From Ariolimax columbianus (Eukaryota > Mollusca > Gastropoda > Stylommatophora > Arionidae), in NCBI GenBank assembly GCA_036924085.1, contig JAVGWX010000003.1, forward strand, positions 113,939,764-114,003,763: DNA of 64,000 bases. Reading direction: 5' to 3'. The position numbers and the translations under genes are program-made. Shown here piece by piece: positions 22,845-34,958 of this stretch. Position 1 is the stretch's first letter. The number at the start of each line of letters is the position of its first letter. The notes under the pieces were generated by a model, which saw only the letters and a list, made by a program, of their open reading frames with translations, had not been told where the DNA came from and searched no databases.

Positions 22845-24425
22845 TTTACATACTTCACTTACCCAACTTAACTTTACCTTCCTTACATTACCTTACTTTA
22901 CCCTACTTTATTAACCTTACAATACCTTACATTACCTTGCTTTAACTTACCTTACTTTACTTACTTCACCTTAATTTACTTACTTTACCACCATACCTAC
23001 TGTACTTTACTTTACTTTACCTTACTTTACTTTCTTTACTTACTTTACTTTATTGCATCTTACATTAACTGCTTACCTTACATTACCCACTTTACTTACT
23101 TTGCCTTACTTTACCTTACTTTACCTTACTTACTTTACCTTACTTTACTTAGATTACTATACGTTACCTAACTTTACCTTTCGTTACTGTACTGTACCTT
23201 ACTTTATCTGAGTATTCTTACTTTACCATAATTTACTTAGATTACCTTAATTTATGTCCTTTTACCTTACTTTACTTTACCTTGCCTTTCTTAACTTTAC
23301 TTTACTTACTCACCTTATCTTATTTTACTTTACTTTCTTTACTTTACGTCACTTTTCATTACTTACTTTACCTTACACTACACAACCTTACTTTACTTAC
23401 CTTTCTTTACCGTACTTTACTTTACTTATTTTACTTTACGTCACTTTACTTTTCTTACTTTATTTCACCTTAATTTATTTACTGAGCCTTACTTTACTTT
23501 ATTGTTATTACATTACCTTCTTTACCTTACCGTACCTTACTTTACTCACGTTATCCTACTTTACCTTTTCTTCGCTGTAATTTAATTACTTTACCTTACT
23601 GTACCACACTTTACGCCCCTTTACTTTACATTACCTTGCCTTATCTTACTATATTTCACTTTAATCACTTTACTTATGTTACTTAATTTACCATACTTTA
23701 CTTTACTTTACCTCACTTTACTCAATTTACTTTATTTTACCTGACTTCACCTTACTTTATTACTTTACCTAACTTTACTTTGCATTACTTTACTTTGCTT
23801 TACTTTACTTTACCTTACTTTACTTTTTCTTGACATTAGTTACTTTTACTTCTTTCACTTACTTTATGTTACTTCCCTTTACTTTTACTTTACTTTACTA
23901 TACTATACTTTACTTTACTTAACCTTACTTTACTATACTACACTTACTATATTTTACTCTACATTACTCACTTTGCTTCACATTACTTTACTATACTTTA
24001 CCTTACTTCACTCCACTTTACTTTAATTTACTCACTTTACTCACTTTACCTTGCTTCGCCTTACTTTACTTTGCTTTACTTACTTTTCCTTACTTTACTT
24101 CATCTTACTGTACTGTACTTTACTTTACCTTACCTTACTTACCTTTACATTACATTACTTCACTTTACTTTACAATCTTTACTTGACGATACTTTACCTT
24201 ACATTACCTCACTTTACCTCACTTTACCTTGCTTTACCTTACTTTACTTTCTTTACTTACTTTACTTACTTTACTTCACTTTGCTTTACCTTACTGCACT
24301 TTACCTTACTTTATTTTACATTATTTTACTTTATCTTATCTTACCTTGCTGTACCTTACCTTACTTTACCTTGCTTTACTTATGTTACCTACTTTGCTTA
24401 CTTTATCTTACTTTACTAATTTTAA
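22845..24425 (+). repeat. 1.6-kb degenerate CTTTA/CTTAC pentanucleotide tract
   Basis: The sequence is a long mixture of CTTTA, CTTAC, CCTTA and related 4-6 bp words with scattered substitutions. The leucine-, tyrosine- and phenylalanine-rich frames across it come from composition alone. Degeneracy throughout suggests a very old or constantly rearranging microsatellite. Confidence 0.95.
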
Positions 24426-24750
24426 GTTATTTTAATAACTTCACTGCCTTGTGGAAACCTCGGGAGAGTGTAGGGATACGGGAGTAAACCCAGACAGAAA
24501 ATCCGGAGTGGTAGCACCAAAGGCGAAGGGTTTCAAAATTGCGAACTCATTCCAGCAGCTCCTGTAGCTGAGCTGGTGCCAATTTGTCATGCTTTGCATT
24601 CCTTTGTATTACACCAGCGAGGCCGAGAGGGGGATCCGGCAGTTTGGGCAGCCCAGGGTCTCCATATTCAGCGCCCAGGCTTGCACCCTGAAAGGCTACT
24701 CACAGGGTGCCACGCACATGGTCTGCAAACAATGAGACGCCTATGAATGA
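24426..24750. other. Possible dispersed repeat, unassigned
   Basis: About 300 bp of higher-GC sequence (for example TTGGGCAGCCCAGGGTCTCC and CAGGGTGCCACGCACATGG) sits between two microsatellites. The style is that of a non-coding end of a transposable element, but I see no second copy in the window and make no assignment. Confidence 0.3.
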
Positions 24751-24755
24751 ATGAT

Positions 24756-24856
24756 GTATATGTGTGTGTGTATATGTGTGTATATATGTATGTATGTATA
24801 TATGTGTGTATATATGTATGTATGTGTGTATGTGTGTGTGAATGTGTGTGTATGTG

Positions 24857-24887
<31 letters not shown>

Positions 24888-24935
24888 GTGTATATGTGTA
24901 TATGTGTATGTGTGTGTATATGTGTGTATCTATGT
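24756..24935 (+). repeat. TG/TA microsatellite
   Basis: About 180 bp of TATGTGTG and TATATATA repeats. Confidence 0.9.
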
Positions 24936-25689
24936 TTGTTTACACTCACTCACACACAGAGAACGAGAGAGAAGACATAAGAACACACGAGTCTCAAGTG
25001 ACAAGAACCAAAGGACAGGCTCACTTGTTTGACAGCGCGCGTGAACACAGTTTTGTTTGTCAGATTAACTCCTCGTGCAATCCTTTTTGATATTTAAACA
25101 TAAAACATGAACTATATGTTACTTCACATTCATGTACATATTGTACCACATACTGTTCGACAGTAACATCAGCACCCATGCGACACGGGAAGATCACTGG
25201 TCCGTTGTGTATTTGTAAGTGTTTTCATATCTTGACATTCCCATCGTAATTCACATGTAAGTAATAACGAACGCTCTCTGTTTCTCCCAACAATCCAGTT
25301 CGCTAATATTGCAAGTTTCCGTTTTTACGGTGATGTGATTTTTTTTTCTTCACGTTGTACAAATGTTTAGTTTTGGGTGCTAACTATTTGTTGTGACATA
25401 ACTGAAGAAAGAAGGATCTGATCTGTAGATGAGTATAGTTTCCAGTATACTTAAGAGAAGGTTAACATACAAAATAACAGTTGACACGGACCACGTTCAT
25501 GTATCAAGGTAAGGTTTATCTGGGTGTCGAGAGCCGTTTGTCGTTCTGTGAAGTTTAATTACAGACAAATGCCTGATTTAGTTATGTCAAATCGCCTGAG
25601 CCATTAAATAATATTTTCCACACAAGTCTAAACTCTTGTGCAACTCTAAAAAGTACTACTCTCTGAAACGGATTACCTACTTTGTATTT
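24936..25689. other. No gene seen
   Basis: No supported feature in this stretch. Confidence 0.4.
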
Positions 25690-26125
25690 TTCCTATTGTT
25701 TTTTGCTTCTTCTTCTACTTCTTCTTCTTCTTGTTTTTTGCTTCTTCTTATTCTTCTTGCTTTTTACTTCCTCTTCTGATTGCTGTTTTTGCTTTTTTTT
25801 GATTGTTTTTTTTTGCTTCTTCTGATTGTTTTTTGCTTCTTCTTCTTCTTCTGATTGTTTTTTGCTTCTTCTTCTTCCGATTGTTTTTTGCTTTTTCTTG
25901 TTATTGTTTGTTACTTCTTCTTCTTCTTCTTAATGTTTTTTGCTTCTCCTTTTTATTTTTTTTTGCTTCTTCTTCTTCTTCTTCTTATTGTTTTTTTTTT
26001 GTTCTTCATCTTGTTATTGTTCTTCTTCTTCTTCCTCTTGTTCTTCTTCTTTTACTGCTTTTTGTTATTGTTCTTCTTCTGATTCTTGTAAAACTTCTTT
26101 CTTCTTCTTCTTCTTCTTCTTCTTC

Positions 26126-26160
<35 letters not shown>

Positions 26161-26280
26161 TTCTTATTTTTTCTTCTTCTTGTTTTCCTTTTTCTTCTTT
26201 CATTTCTTCTTCTTCTTTTTCTTCTTCGTCTTCTTGTTTTATTTTTCTTCATTATCTTCTTCGTTTTCTTCTTCTATGTT
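25690..26280 (+). repeat. TTC-rich pyrimidine tract with an ATT core
   Basis: About 590 bp of TTC repeats interspersed with GTTTTTTGC, containing a pure ATT run at about 26128-26160. It abuts a family Y fragment, whose other copies also start beside TTC runs. On the minus strand it reads as GAA-rich, like an expanded retroelement tail. Confidence 0.9.
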
Positions 26281-26415
26281 CGTTCTAGAAAGGACGTTGT
26301 GGCGTAGTTTACAGCGATGGTGCGACATCCGCGCCTCTTGTCCGACAAATCCGGTTTCAGCGGACTTCTTTGGGATACCGAGTTTGCCTTCCCACTGCAA
26401 TTCCTGTAACTAAGT
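26281..26415 (+). repeat. Dispersed repeat family Y fragment
   Basis: Matches other Y copies over GTTCTAGAAAGGACGTTGTG, GTAGTTTACAGCGA and TTTCAGCGG. Only the first ~130 bp of the family is present. Confidence 0.6.
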
Positions 26416-26429
26416 TGTTAGCATAGTCA

Positions 26430-26905
26430 GCCACATTCTGCCCAGGACGTCACATCAGGATCAGACGCAACATACTGACCAGGATTTCGATTCAAGGTCA
26501 GACACAACATGCTGACCAGGATGTCGCTTCAGGGCCAGGCACAACCTACTTACCAGGATTTCGATTCAGAGGCAGGCACAACATACTGACCAGGACGTTG
26601 CATGGGGGTCAGACACAACATACTGACAAGGACGTCGCGTCAAGGTCAGGCGTAATGTACTGACTAAGGCCACTTTCCCTCTTCCGTGTAGAGTTCCTGA
26701 GCAACAAGCTGTTTTCAAGGCAATCCAGCTAACACGATGTGGATCGACGTGATCACCATAGTAGTGAGCGTCACACGGATGAAGCCAAGCATAGCTCAAC
26801 AGCCTGGAGAAATCAGGCCCGCCTTCAACATCACGTTCGTGATGTGAGGAAATCAACTGCAACCGTAACGCCATTTCCAGGGCGCACAAAAGAGTAAACT
26901 AACAC
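26430..26905 (-). repeat. Dispersed repeat family X, copy 3, with tandem end monomers
   Basis: On the minus strand the block near 26900-26670 carries TTTACTCTTTTGTGCGCCCT, then GTGTGACGCTCACTACTATG and TTGCCTTGAAAACAGCTTG. It continues into about six diverged tandem units of ~38 bp containing CAACATACTGACCAGGA (26430-26660). This is family X with its end monomer amplified. Confidence 0.65.
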
Positions 26906-27672
26906 ATCGCGGGCATCCAACAACAACATAGCCAAAATACACTAGTGCAACATGTTTAGAGATCCACTGCTTGGAGGTGGAATAAACTTGTCAGCTCTGG
27001 TTTGCTGTCCATGCCAACTTATTCACTCGTCGCATTGGTTTGAACGTTAGCTATTGATAAAATAATCCACATATGGAACAAGGAATTGTAGAGTCAATGT
27101 CTCGTTATCTAGCTCTAATGACGTGGATCAGGGATTCACAACCTTTCAAGATTGCGAGCACAATTCACGTGTAATATTAAATGCGCTAGCACCATTCGAT
27201 CTAATAGGTTTAATTTTTTTTAAATCAGGACATTTAAAAACAATCTCGCTTGGTTAATTACATCCTTCAACTTTAAAGCCGCCTATTGTTTCTTTCTACT
27301 TGGTTGACTACATACCGGTGTGCTGGATCCGTCTTTCGAATTATTCAAATCTTGACAGCTGTGGTATGCGCACTACAAATTTGTCCATGCTGTATATTTC
27401 ACGTTTTTAACATAACCTAACAACAAACTGACTACACTATTCCCAATGCATAAATTACGTTTTTTAAATATCCTAATAAAAAACTCTGACCCCATTATTC
27501 ACATTGCATATATTATTTATGTAAATCTAACAACAAACACGACATCTCTATTCAATTAATCAGGAGAGAAGAAAGCAAAATATACCCATGATGCAACAAA
27601 ACGCCAACCCTGACAGGCATCAGGGAAACCCCCGAGATTAGGGAAACCCCGAGTCACGTCATCAGTGCGAAA
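26906..27672. other. AT-rich stretch, no gene seen
   Basis: No supported feature between family X and the CR1-like element. Confidence 0.45.
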
Positions 27673-27680
27673 TATTTCAG

Positions 27681-30663
27681 AACTTAACTTAACTTAACTT
27701 TACGTCTTTATACTGGTTTAGAAGACTCTGCAGAGTCTGTATACAACCAGTTCCATTTACATCACCTTCCTCTAGAAGCTGTACGCATCCAATCTGTTCT
27801 TAAATGCATTGACCGTCCCAGCCTCCACCACCTCACTTGGCAATGCATTCCAAGCATTCACTACTCTCTGGCTAAAGAAATACTTCCTAATATCTAATCT
27901 GGACCTTTTCTTAGTCAACTTGTAGCTGTGCCCTCTTGTCCTTGTTGGTGGTTGTACTTTAAAAAACTTGTTATAGTCTACTTTATCCCTTCCTCTGATC
28001 ATCTTATAAACCTGTATTAAGTCACCACGAATTCTTCTCTCTTCTAGACACTAAAGGCCAGTTCTTTTTAATCTTTCTTCATAACTGTAATTCTGGAATC
28101 CCACTATCAGCTTTGTCGCTCTTTTTTGTCTTCTCTCCAGCATGTCTATATCCTCTCTCTGATAAGGACTCCACACCTGTACACAGTACTCCAATCTAGG
28201 TCTAACTAATGCTTTATACAGTTTGACTATCACTTCCTTGCTCCTATGTTTAATATTTCTTTTTATCATCCCTAACATTGCATTTGCCTTTTTTACTGCT
28301 ACCTGAACTTGCTCCCTCACCTTACATGTATGATCTATTATAACTCCTAAGTCCCTTTCTTTATCTATCTTTCTAATATTGTTCTCTCCCATTCTGTAAT
28401 TATGTTCCATATTGGATCTACCCATGTGGATGACTGTACATTTATCTACATTAAACTCCATTTGCCAGATTACAGACCATTCTCGAATTTTATCTAAATC
28501 CGACCTCAATATATCCACTTCTGCTTTAGATGAGACACTACTGCATAGTTTCGTGTCATCAGCAAATTTTGCAATTATGGATCCCATACCTATGTCCAAA
28601 TCATTTATATATATCAAAAATAAAATTGGTCCCAAAACCGAGCCCTGTGGCACTCCACTTTTCATTTCACACCACTCAGAGTACTCCTTATTTATACCCA
28701 CCCTTTGCCTTCTTCCCGTTAACCAATTTTCAATCCATTTGGCAACTTCCCCACCTATTCCATGTGATTTTAATTTTCGAAATAATCTTTGATGAGGTAC
28801 TCTATCAAAGGCCTTTGCAAAATCCAGATAAATAACATCCACTGGCTCCCCTTTATCTAACATTTTGGTAACCTTCTCCATGAATTCTAATAGATTTGTT
28901 AAGCATGATCTCCCTCTGGTAAACCCATGCTGACTATTTCTAATTAGATTAAACTTGTCTAAATGCATTACAATGTTTTCTTTGATTATTGACTCTAACA
29001 ATTTACAGACTATGCTCGTTAAGCTCACAGGTCTATAGTTTGCTGGATCTGCCTTTTTGCCCTTTTTGAATAAGGGGATCACTCCCGCATCTTTCCAATC
29101 CCGTGGAACAATCCCTTGTGCAAGTGATTGAGAACATAATATAGCCAATGGTTTTGCTAATTGGTCTCTAATTTCAAACAGCAATTTTGGATGAATACCA
29201 TCTTGACCTGGACATTTATCCACTTTCAACCCCTCCAATTTTTTAAAAACCATTTCCTCTGTAATACAGATTGATCCTAATCCTGATGTATCCATGTCTC
29301 TTTGAAAAATATCTACAGGCTCTGGGATCTTGGAGCAGTCCTCTTTTGTGTACACTGTGCCAAAGTAGTGATTGAGTAGATTTGCTGCCTCCCTATTTTC
29401 ACTTATTTTTGTTCCTGTGCTGTCTATGAGAGGGCCTACTTTGTCCTTTGATCTTTGTTTATTTCTAACATAAGAGAAGAAGCTTTTACTATCAGTCTTG
29501 ATCCTCTGAGCAAGTTTCTTTTCGAAGTCTATTTTTGCTGTTTTATTAGCTTTCTGAGATATGTTCTGCTTGTCCAAATATTTTAAATATGTTTCTTTTG
29601 ATTTACCTGCCTCTATATATTTTTTCCAGGCTTTATTGTTAGCTCTTCTACATTTAACTACAATTTTAGTGATCCACTTTTTACGCTTGGGGTTTACTTC
29701 CCTATATGGAACACATTCCTCTTTTAGCGTTTCGAGAACTGCTTTAAAACTCACCCACTCCTATTCAACATCTGTTCCTCTGACAATATTTTCCCAGATT
29801 ATGTGGTTCGCTGCCTCTTTCATCCTCTTAACATCTGTCTTAGAGTAGTCATATGTTCGCGTGTTTATGTTCACTTCTTTCCCTGCAATAAGATCCCAAC
29901 GGATGATTTGATGGTCACTTGAGCCAAACTGTTCCCCTACGGTTACGTTTTCAATCATATTTTCCTCTGTAGTAAAAACTAGGTCGAGTATGTTTTTGCC
30001 TCTGGTGGCTGCTACTACATGTTGAATTAAAAAATTTTCAGTTATGCACTTAACAACAGGTTATGACTCTACAAGTGCTTCTGCCATATCCCTTTTTATT
30101 TCTGGAAAGTTGAAATCCCCCATTAATAATAATTTCCTATCACTTGCCTTTACTATGCTACTAATCAGCTCCTCATCTTCCTCCTTTTGACTTGATGGAC
30201 ATCTATAGCATACTCCAATCACTGTTTTTTCACCCCCACTTTCTATTTCACCCCATACACTTTCATTTTTGTTACCACATGATAAATCCTCTCTGCTAGT
30301 TATATTAACAGAATTTATACAGTATAATAAAACACCACCCCCCTTAGCCTTGTCTCCAACTACCCTATCCTTCCTTAACATTGTATATCCCTCTATTTCA
30401 AATTCACCATCTGCAATGTCCTCATATGCCCATGATTCTGTTAACCCTATTATATCTGGTTTTTCTTCCTCTACATACAGTTCCAATTCTTCTCTTTTAT
30501 TTACAATGCTTCTCACATTTGCATAAAAACATTTTAGTTTGCAATTTTGTTGTTTTTCCACTTTTTGTTTTTGCTGCATCATTTTAATGTTTGGTTTTCC
30601 ACTACTTAATTCCCACTTCTCTGACCTAAACTCTCCCCTTTGACTACATCCTCTATATCACCC
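27681..30663 (-). mobile_element. CR1-like LINE, about 3 kb, minus strand
   Basis: The element runs from a TTAAG repeat tail (27681-27701) to about 30663, flanked by an 8-bp repeat TATTTCAG at 27673-27680 and 30664-30671 that may be its target-site duplication. Its 3' end has a perfect 16-bp palindrome AGACTCTGCAGAGTCT (27723-27738), conserved in the copy at 36.2 kb. Domain order is endonuclease then reverse transcriptase without RNase H, as in CR1-type LINEs. No ORF1 is visible, so it is either 5'-truncated or belongs to a single-ORF type. Confidence 0.85.
27772..30582 (-). pseudogene. CR1-like endonuclease/reverse transcriptase ORF with three nonsense codons
   Basis: Four open stretches lie in the same frame, so the coding region is continuous over about 936 codons with stops at 30061-30063 (TAA), 29761-29763 (TAG) and 28051-28053 (TAG), and no frameshift. 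The last replaces CAG, as seen in the copy at 35.9 kb. The N-terminal endonuclease has FYANVRSIVNK, LTESW, LLMGDFNFPEI and SSDHQI. The reverse transcriptase has PGQDGIHPKLL, NYRPVSLTS, YLDFAKAFDRVPH, SGVPQGSVLGP and the active site KFADDTKL. The C-terminal part contains RLEYCVQVWSPY and FFSQRVVNAWNALP. With few lesions this is a fairly young copy. Confidence 0.9.
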
Positions 30664-30671
30664 TATTTCAG

Positions 30672-31154
30672 GCCTATCTTTAGTCTCAAACTTTGTGCGC
30701 AACTGTGTTGCCCGGACGGAGGGCATGTTGACCAAGGTCCATGTGGGATCCAGAGAGGGAACCCTATACTCCGCTGCCTCGCGAGGAGGGAGAGTTTGAC
30801 GAGTACTCCTTATCGTATGTGTCGGTGTGATATTTGTGGCTGTCTTTGTAGTGCCGAGTACCGTGTGGATTTTTATAAATTTCACAGAGCGCTAAATACG
30901 TTTACTGGCAGCGAACGTCAAACTTAACAACTTTCAGGTCGCCTAAAACACATTGGATGGATAGCAACATTCATTGTTTGGGTTTGCAAAACAATGTTTG
31001 AACTGAAAAACGGGCCTCGTGAGCGTTGGTGCTCGCGAGAACTTTTTAACTTGCACGGCGCGAGCACTATTTGTTATTAAAAGGGAACATTGGTGCTCGC
31101 GAGAAACAAGTTGAGAATGTCTGTCGTAGATGAAACAAAGTGACAATGGTTCAT
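30672..31154. other. No gene seen
   Basis: No supported feature. A 14-15 bp word TGGTGCTCGCGAGAA occurs at about 31029 and 31091. Confidence 0.4.
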
Positions 31155-31165
31155 AGAATCCGATG

Positions 31166-34100
31166 TAAGATTTGCAATCCTGACAGATGGGCTGTGTGAA
31201 ACCATCAACACACGGAATAACAATATGAAACCCATGGTGGAAAGCCTAAGCAAAGCAATAATGCAAGCAGCCACCGAAACTATCCCAAGAAGGGCAAGGA
31301 AAAACTACAAGCCATATTGGAATGATGAATTGCAGAAATCGGAAGACGAAGTCTCAAATGCAAGGAACATGGCAGAGAGATAACAATCTATGGAGGCAAA
31401 CATCGCCCTCAAAGCCATCACGGCGAAATACAAAAGAACACTAAACCAAATAACAAGAGACAGTTAGAAAAACAAAAAACAGAAAGCCTCAATTTAGATA
31501 AAAAAGGGAACAAACTATGGAAGTTAGTCAGAGCCATAAATGACGAAACTCCATCAAACAAACAAATTACCAACAAGCAGGGCGACAACATGGTCACTGG
31601 AAAAAAAGCAGCAAACGCCTTTATAGAACATTATTCCAGAGCAAACCACATTGATGTCCCTACAAATTGGCATACAAACATTAGTGAAGAATAAAAGAGC
31701 CACGACAACATCAATATGGCACAAGAGGAGCACATGATGGCAAAACTAAGAATGAATTAAATGGAAGAGGCCATAAGAACTTTAAAGAAAAAGAAATCGC
31801 CCGGAAAAGATGGCGTAATAAACGAAATGCTGATGGGGTTGGGCCAAACAGCAAAGAGAAAGTTACTATCAGTCCTGAACCAAAGCTGGGAAAGGGGAAT
31901 TGTACCTCAGGAATGGAAAGATGCTGTAATTATACCAGTACCAAAGAAAGAAAAAGTTAGAGCAGATCCAAATGGATACAGGCCTATCAGTCTACTGAGC
32001 TGTGTAGGAAAACTGATGGAGCGTATGATAAACACCAGAGTGATGTGGCATCTGGAAGAAAAAAACATACTAATTCCACAGCAAGCAGGCTTTAGACAGC
32101 ACAGCGAATACTAATTCCACAGCAAGCCGGCTTTAGACAGCACAGATCCACTGAGGACCAGGTCATCCTCATAGCCCAGGAGATAGAAGATGCCTACCAG
32201 GCACAGAAACACACAGTAGCTGTTTGGGTGGATCTGGAAAAGGCATTTGACAAAGTCTGGAAAGATGGACTTAGAGTCAAGCTAAGAAGAAGTGATGTTT
32301 GTGGGAAGATGTACAAGTGGATCAACCACTACCTCAAACAAAGAACGGCCAGAGTTCAAGTACAAAGGCAGATGAGCAAAAAAGGTCATACTTCAGCAGG
32401 GAGTACCCCAAGGGGGAGTACTGTCACCCACACCTTTCCCGGTGTATATAAACAACACCACAGAGAATATACCAAGAAGAGTCCACAGCTCCATGTTTGC
32501 AGACGATCTGGCCATGTGGACCTCTGAAAAAATCTCACCATAGCAAGTAATTGGATGCAGCACGCCCTAACATCGTTGGAGGAGTGGGCGAACTCATGGC
32601 TGGTCAAAATAAAAGAGGAAAAAACAACATGTACCATATTCTCGCTTTCAAACAAACCCCAGGTCACCAAAATAAGTCTTAACGGCAAATATCCGCGGCC
32701 AAACGACAACCCAAATTACCTGGGAGTCACATTTGATCGGCGAATGACATGGAAAAGTCAGATCGAGATAAACCGAATGAGAGCCAAAGAAAGAATGGCA
32801 ATCATGAGGAAACTTGCTGGCACAAGCTGGGGAGCAGACGAAAGTATACTAAAGAAACTGTACACTGGAAGAGTGAGACCAGTTCTCGAGTATGGCATTG
32901 CGGCATGGACAACAGCAGGAAAGGCGAACTTTGATAAAATTAGCAAACTCCAAAACCAAGCCATGAGAGTCATAACAGGAGGCATTGGTTACTCTCTGAC
33001 TGCGTACGAAGAAGAAGAAGAAGAAGAAGATAAAAGGAGGCATGAAGTCAACGCCAATTGTAGAACTTGAAAAGATTACAAATCTGCAATCCATGACCGA
33101 CAGAAGAGACTGCAGAGCCCAGCAGAGACTAAAAAGATTTGGAAATGGGATACTAAAGCGGAGAAACGTATGCAGAAATAGCTAAAGCCTAGATGAGCGA
33201 AGACCCTATGATCACATTAGCAACACCAAAGCCCATCCCTTACTGTACGCAAACCTACCTGGAGGCAGCATATATTTCCGGAGGTGGTAGAAAATATACC
33301 AGGTATTGGAAACAAGAACAGCCAGACTGTAAAAGAAAGAAGATACATAACCCTGAGGTACATAACGGAAAACTACCCAAGCATGGACTGGACCCATGCA
33401 TACACCGACGGTTCTGTAACAAACACAACACAGAACGGATTCCTGAGCCTACCAAATGGTAGAAAAATAACACTGTCAGTGACAATTGGAAAATACTCAG
33501 GCAATTTCAGAGCGGAGGCAGAGGCAATGAGGGCTGCAGTAGAAGAAATGGTGACAGGCAAAAGAAATGAAAGCCATATAGTCCTGTTTACAGATGCACT
33601 GGCCGTAGCCACATCACTAAAAAGCCAGAAAAATACTGAACCTAATGATTTAAGAGCAGTACTCTGTCAACTATGCCAACAGTCCGCACCAAAAAGAGTA
33701 GTGGTACAGTGAGTTCCATCCCACTGTAACATCCAAGGCAACGAGGAGGCAGATAGACTGGCAAAAGAAGGTGCAAGACTTCCACAACCAGATCCTAGGG
33801 TGACCTACGAAGAGTCCAAAAGGCTTATTAGAGCCAAATACATGGCCAAATGGGAAACCGAACATACTGGCTACACAAAATACGAAGCATATTACCAGTT
33901 GAACAGAAGAGAGCAGGTCGTGGTCTTCAGACTCCGCACAGGTCACAATAGACTGAGGTACCACCTATTCAATAAATTTAAGATATGTGGCACTGACGAA
34001 TGCACGTGTGGTACCGGGAAAATGACCGCTGAACATTTGCTGCAAAACTGCCCGACATACGAGGATCAGAGAAAGCACATGTGGCCATCACCAGTGGCAA

Positions 34101-34208
34101 CACTAGACAAGCTCTATGGCAGTGTTGATAGCCACAGGATGACCGCTGCTTTTTTCGAAAAAATACAGGTTGACGTCTGACAGCGTACGAAGAAGAAGAA
34201 GAAGAAGA
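31166..34208 (+). mobile_element. LINE-A copy 2, 5'-truncated, about 3 kb
   Basis: This copy lies between AGAATCCGATG at 31155-31165 and 34209-34219, an 11-bp target-site duplication. It starts at the position equivalent to 1641 of the full-length copy and ends in GAA repeats. The reading frame is broken repeatedly, for example TAA near 31382, frameshifts near 32390 and 32530, a 49-bp insertion at 32986-33034, and TGA at 33711-33713 replacing the tryptophan of the RNase H VVVQW block. Its last codons (IQVDV) and terminus TGACGTCTGACAGCGTACG define a 3' type distinct from the copy at 83-4635. The RNase H acids in YTDGS, RAEAEA and FTDALAV are still present. Confidence 0.9.
32986..33034 (+). 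mobile_element. Nested 49-bp LINE-A 3'-end insertion
   Basis: Inside the reverse transcriptase region of LINE-A copy 2 sits the last ~30 bp of a LINE-A (GGTTACTCTCTGACTGCGTACG) plus its GAA tail. It is flanked by AGGAGGCAT at 32977-32985 and 33035-33043, where the full-length copy has this word once. It is therefore a separate, extremely 5'-truncated retrotransposition event. Confidence 0.85.
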
Positions 34209-34219
34209 AGAATCCGATG

Positions 34220-34378
34220 CACGCCCCAATATGTGCGCATTGGTTTTAATTGCTGGCATGGCAGACGAAAAAGGACGAACCTCCGTAGCTCCCGTATCGG
34301 CTCCAAAATTTCCCCCCGACTTCGTCAGGTACCCTTTTACAACTGGGTCGACACAAAGAAGTCGTCAGAACAGTAATC
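34220..34378. other. Short SINE-3-like end, unassigned
   Basis: The words CCTTTTACAACTGGGTCGAC and AAGTCGTCAG resemble TTTACAACTGGCTCGAC beside the tRNA-like element at 53.2 kb. No A- or B-box is clear here. Confidence 0.35.
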
Positions 34379-34386
34379 AACCAACG

Positions 34387-34958
34387 GTATTTGCGTCTTA
34401 ATTGACCCCCAGAGTTCCCTGGGTTCTCATCGTACGTAACGGGAGATGCTATTTCGAGTTAAGGGGAGGACAGTTCAATATATTTTAAATTTAAATAAAT
34501 AAGTAAAGATTTAGATAAATAACAGAAGTGTAGAGAAGATGGTTATATTCCATTTTGCGAAGCGTTATTGTTAATATTAGGTTTGGGGTTATGGTTAGGG
34601 TCATGGTCAGGATTAAGGTTATGGTTAGGATTAAAGTTATCGTTATTATTAGGTTTAGGCCTAAGATTAGGGTAGGATAACATGGTTGTTATTACATCGT
34701 CTGACGACATGGATAATGTCATGTTGCTGTAGAAAGTAGATGCTACTTTCCTTATCATACGCCAACTTAGGCAGACTCAAGAAATTCAGTACTAAAATGG
34801 CATGAACAAACAGTAGCAGAAATGCTCGTATCTATAGCAGATTGTTTGGCACTCCCAACAGTTAAAGCGATGACTATTATGTAACTTCACTACCTCAAAT
34901 CTGGTGCTAAATATATATATATTTCTTTTGTTTGGGGTGAATTAAGACGCAAGTACCA
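34387..34958. mobile_element. MITE family M, copy 2
   Basis: Terminal inverted repeats of about 23 bp: left GTATTTGCGTCTTAATTGAC (34387 on), right the reverse complement of GTACTTGCGTCTTAATTCAC (to 34956). The 8-bp word AACCAACG at 34379-34386 and 34959-34966 is a plausible target duplication, a length typical of hAT-type elements. The interior has degenerate GGTTAT/GGTTAGG hexamers (about 34565-34675). There is no ORF. Confidence 0.8.

Noticed and set aside
25803..26413. Open frames of 161 and 157 codons rich in F, L and S
   Set aside because: Low-complexity translation of a TTC tract; no start context or conserved sequence.
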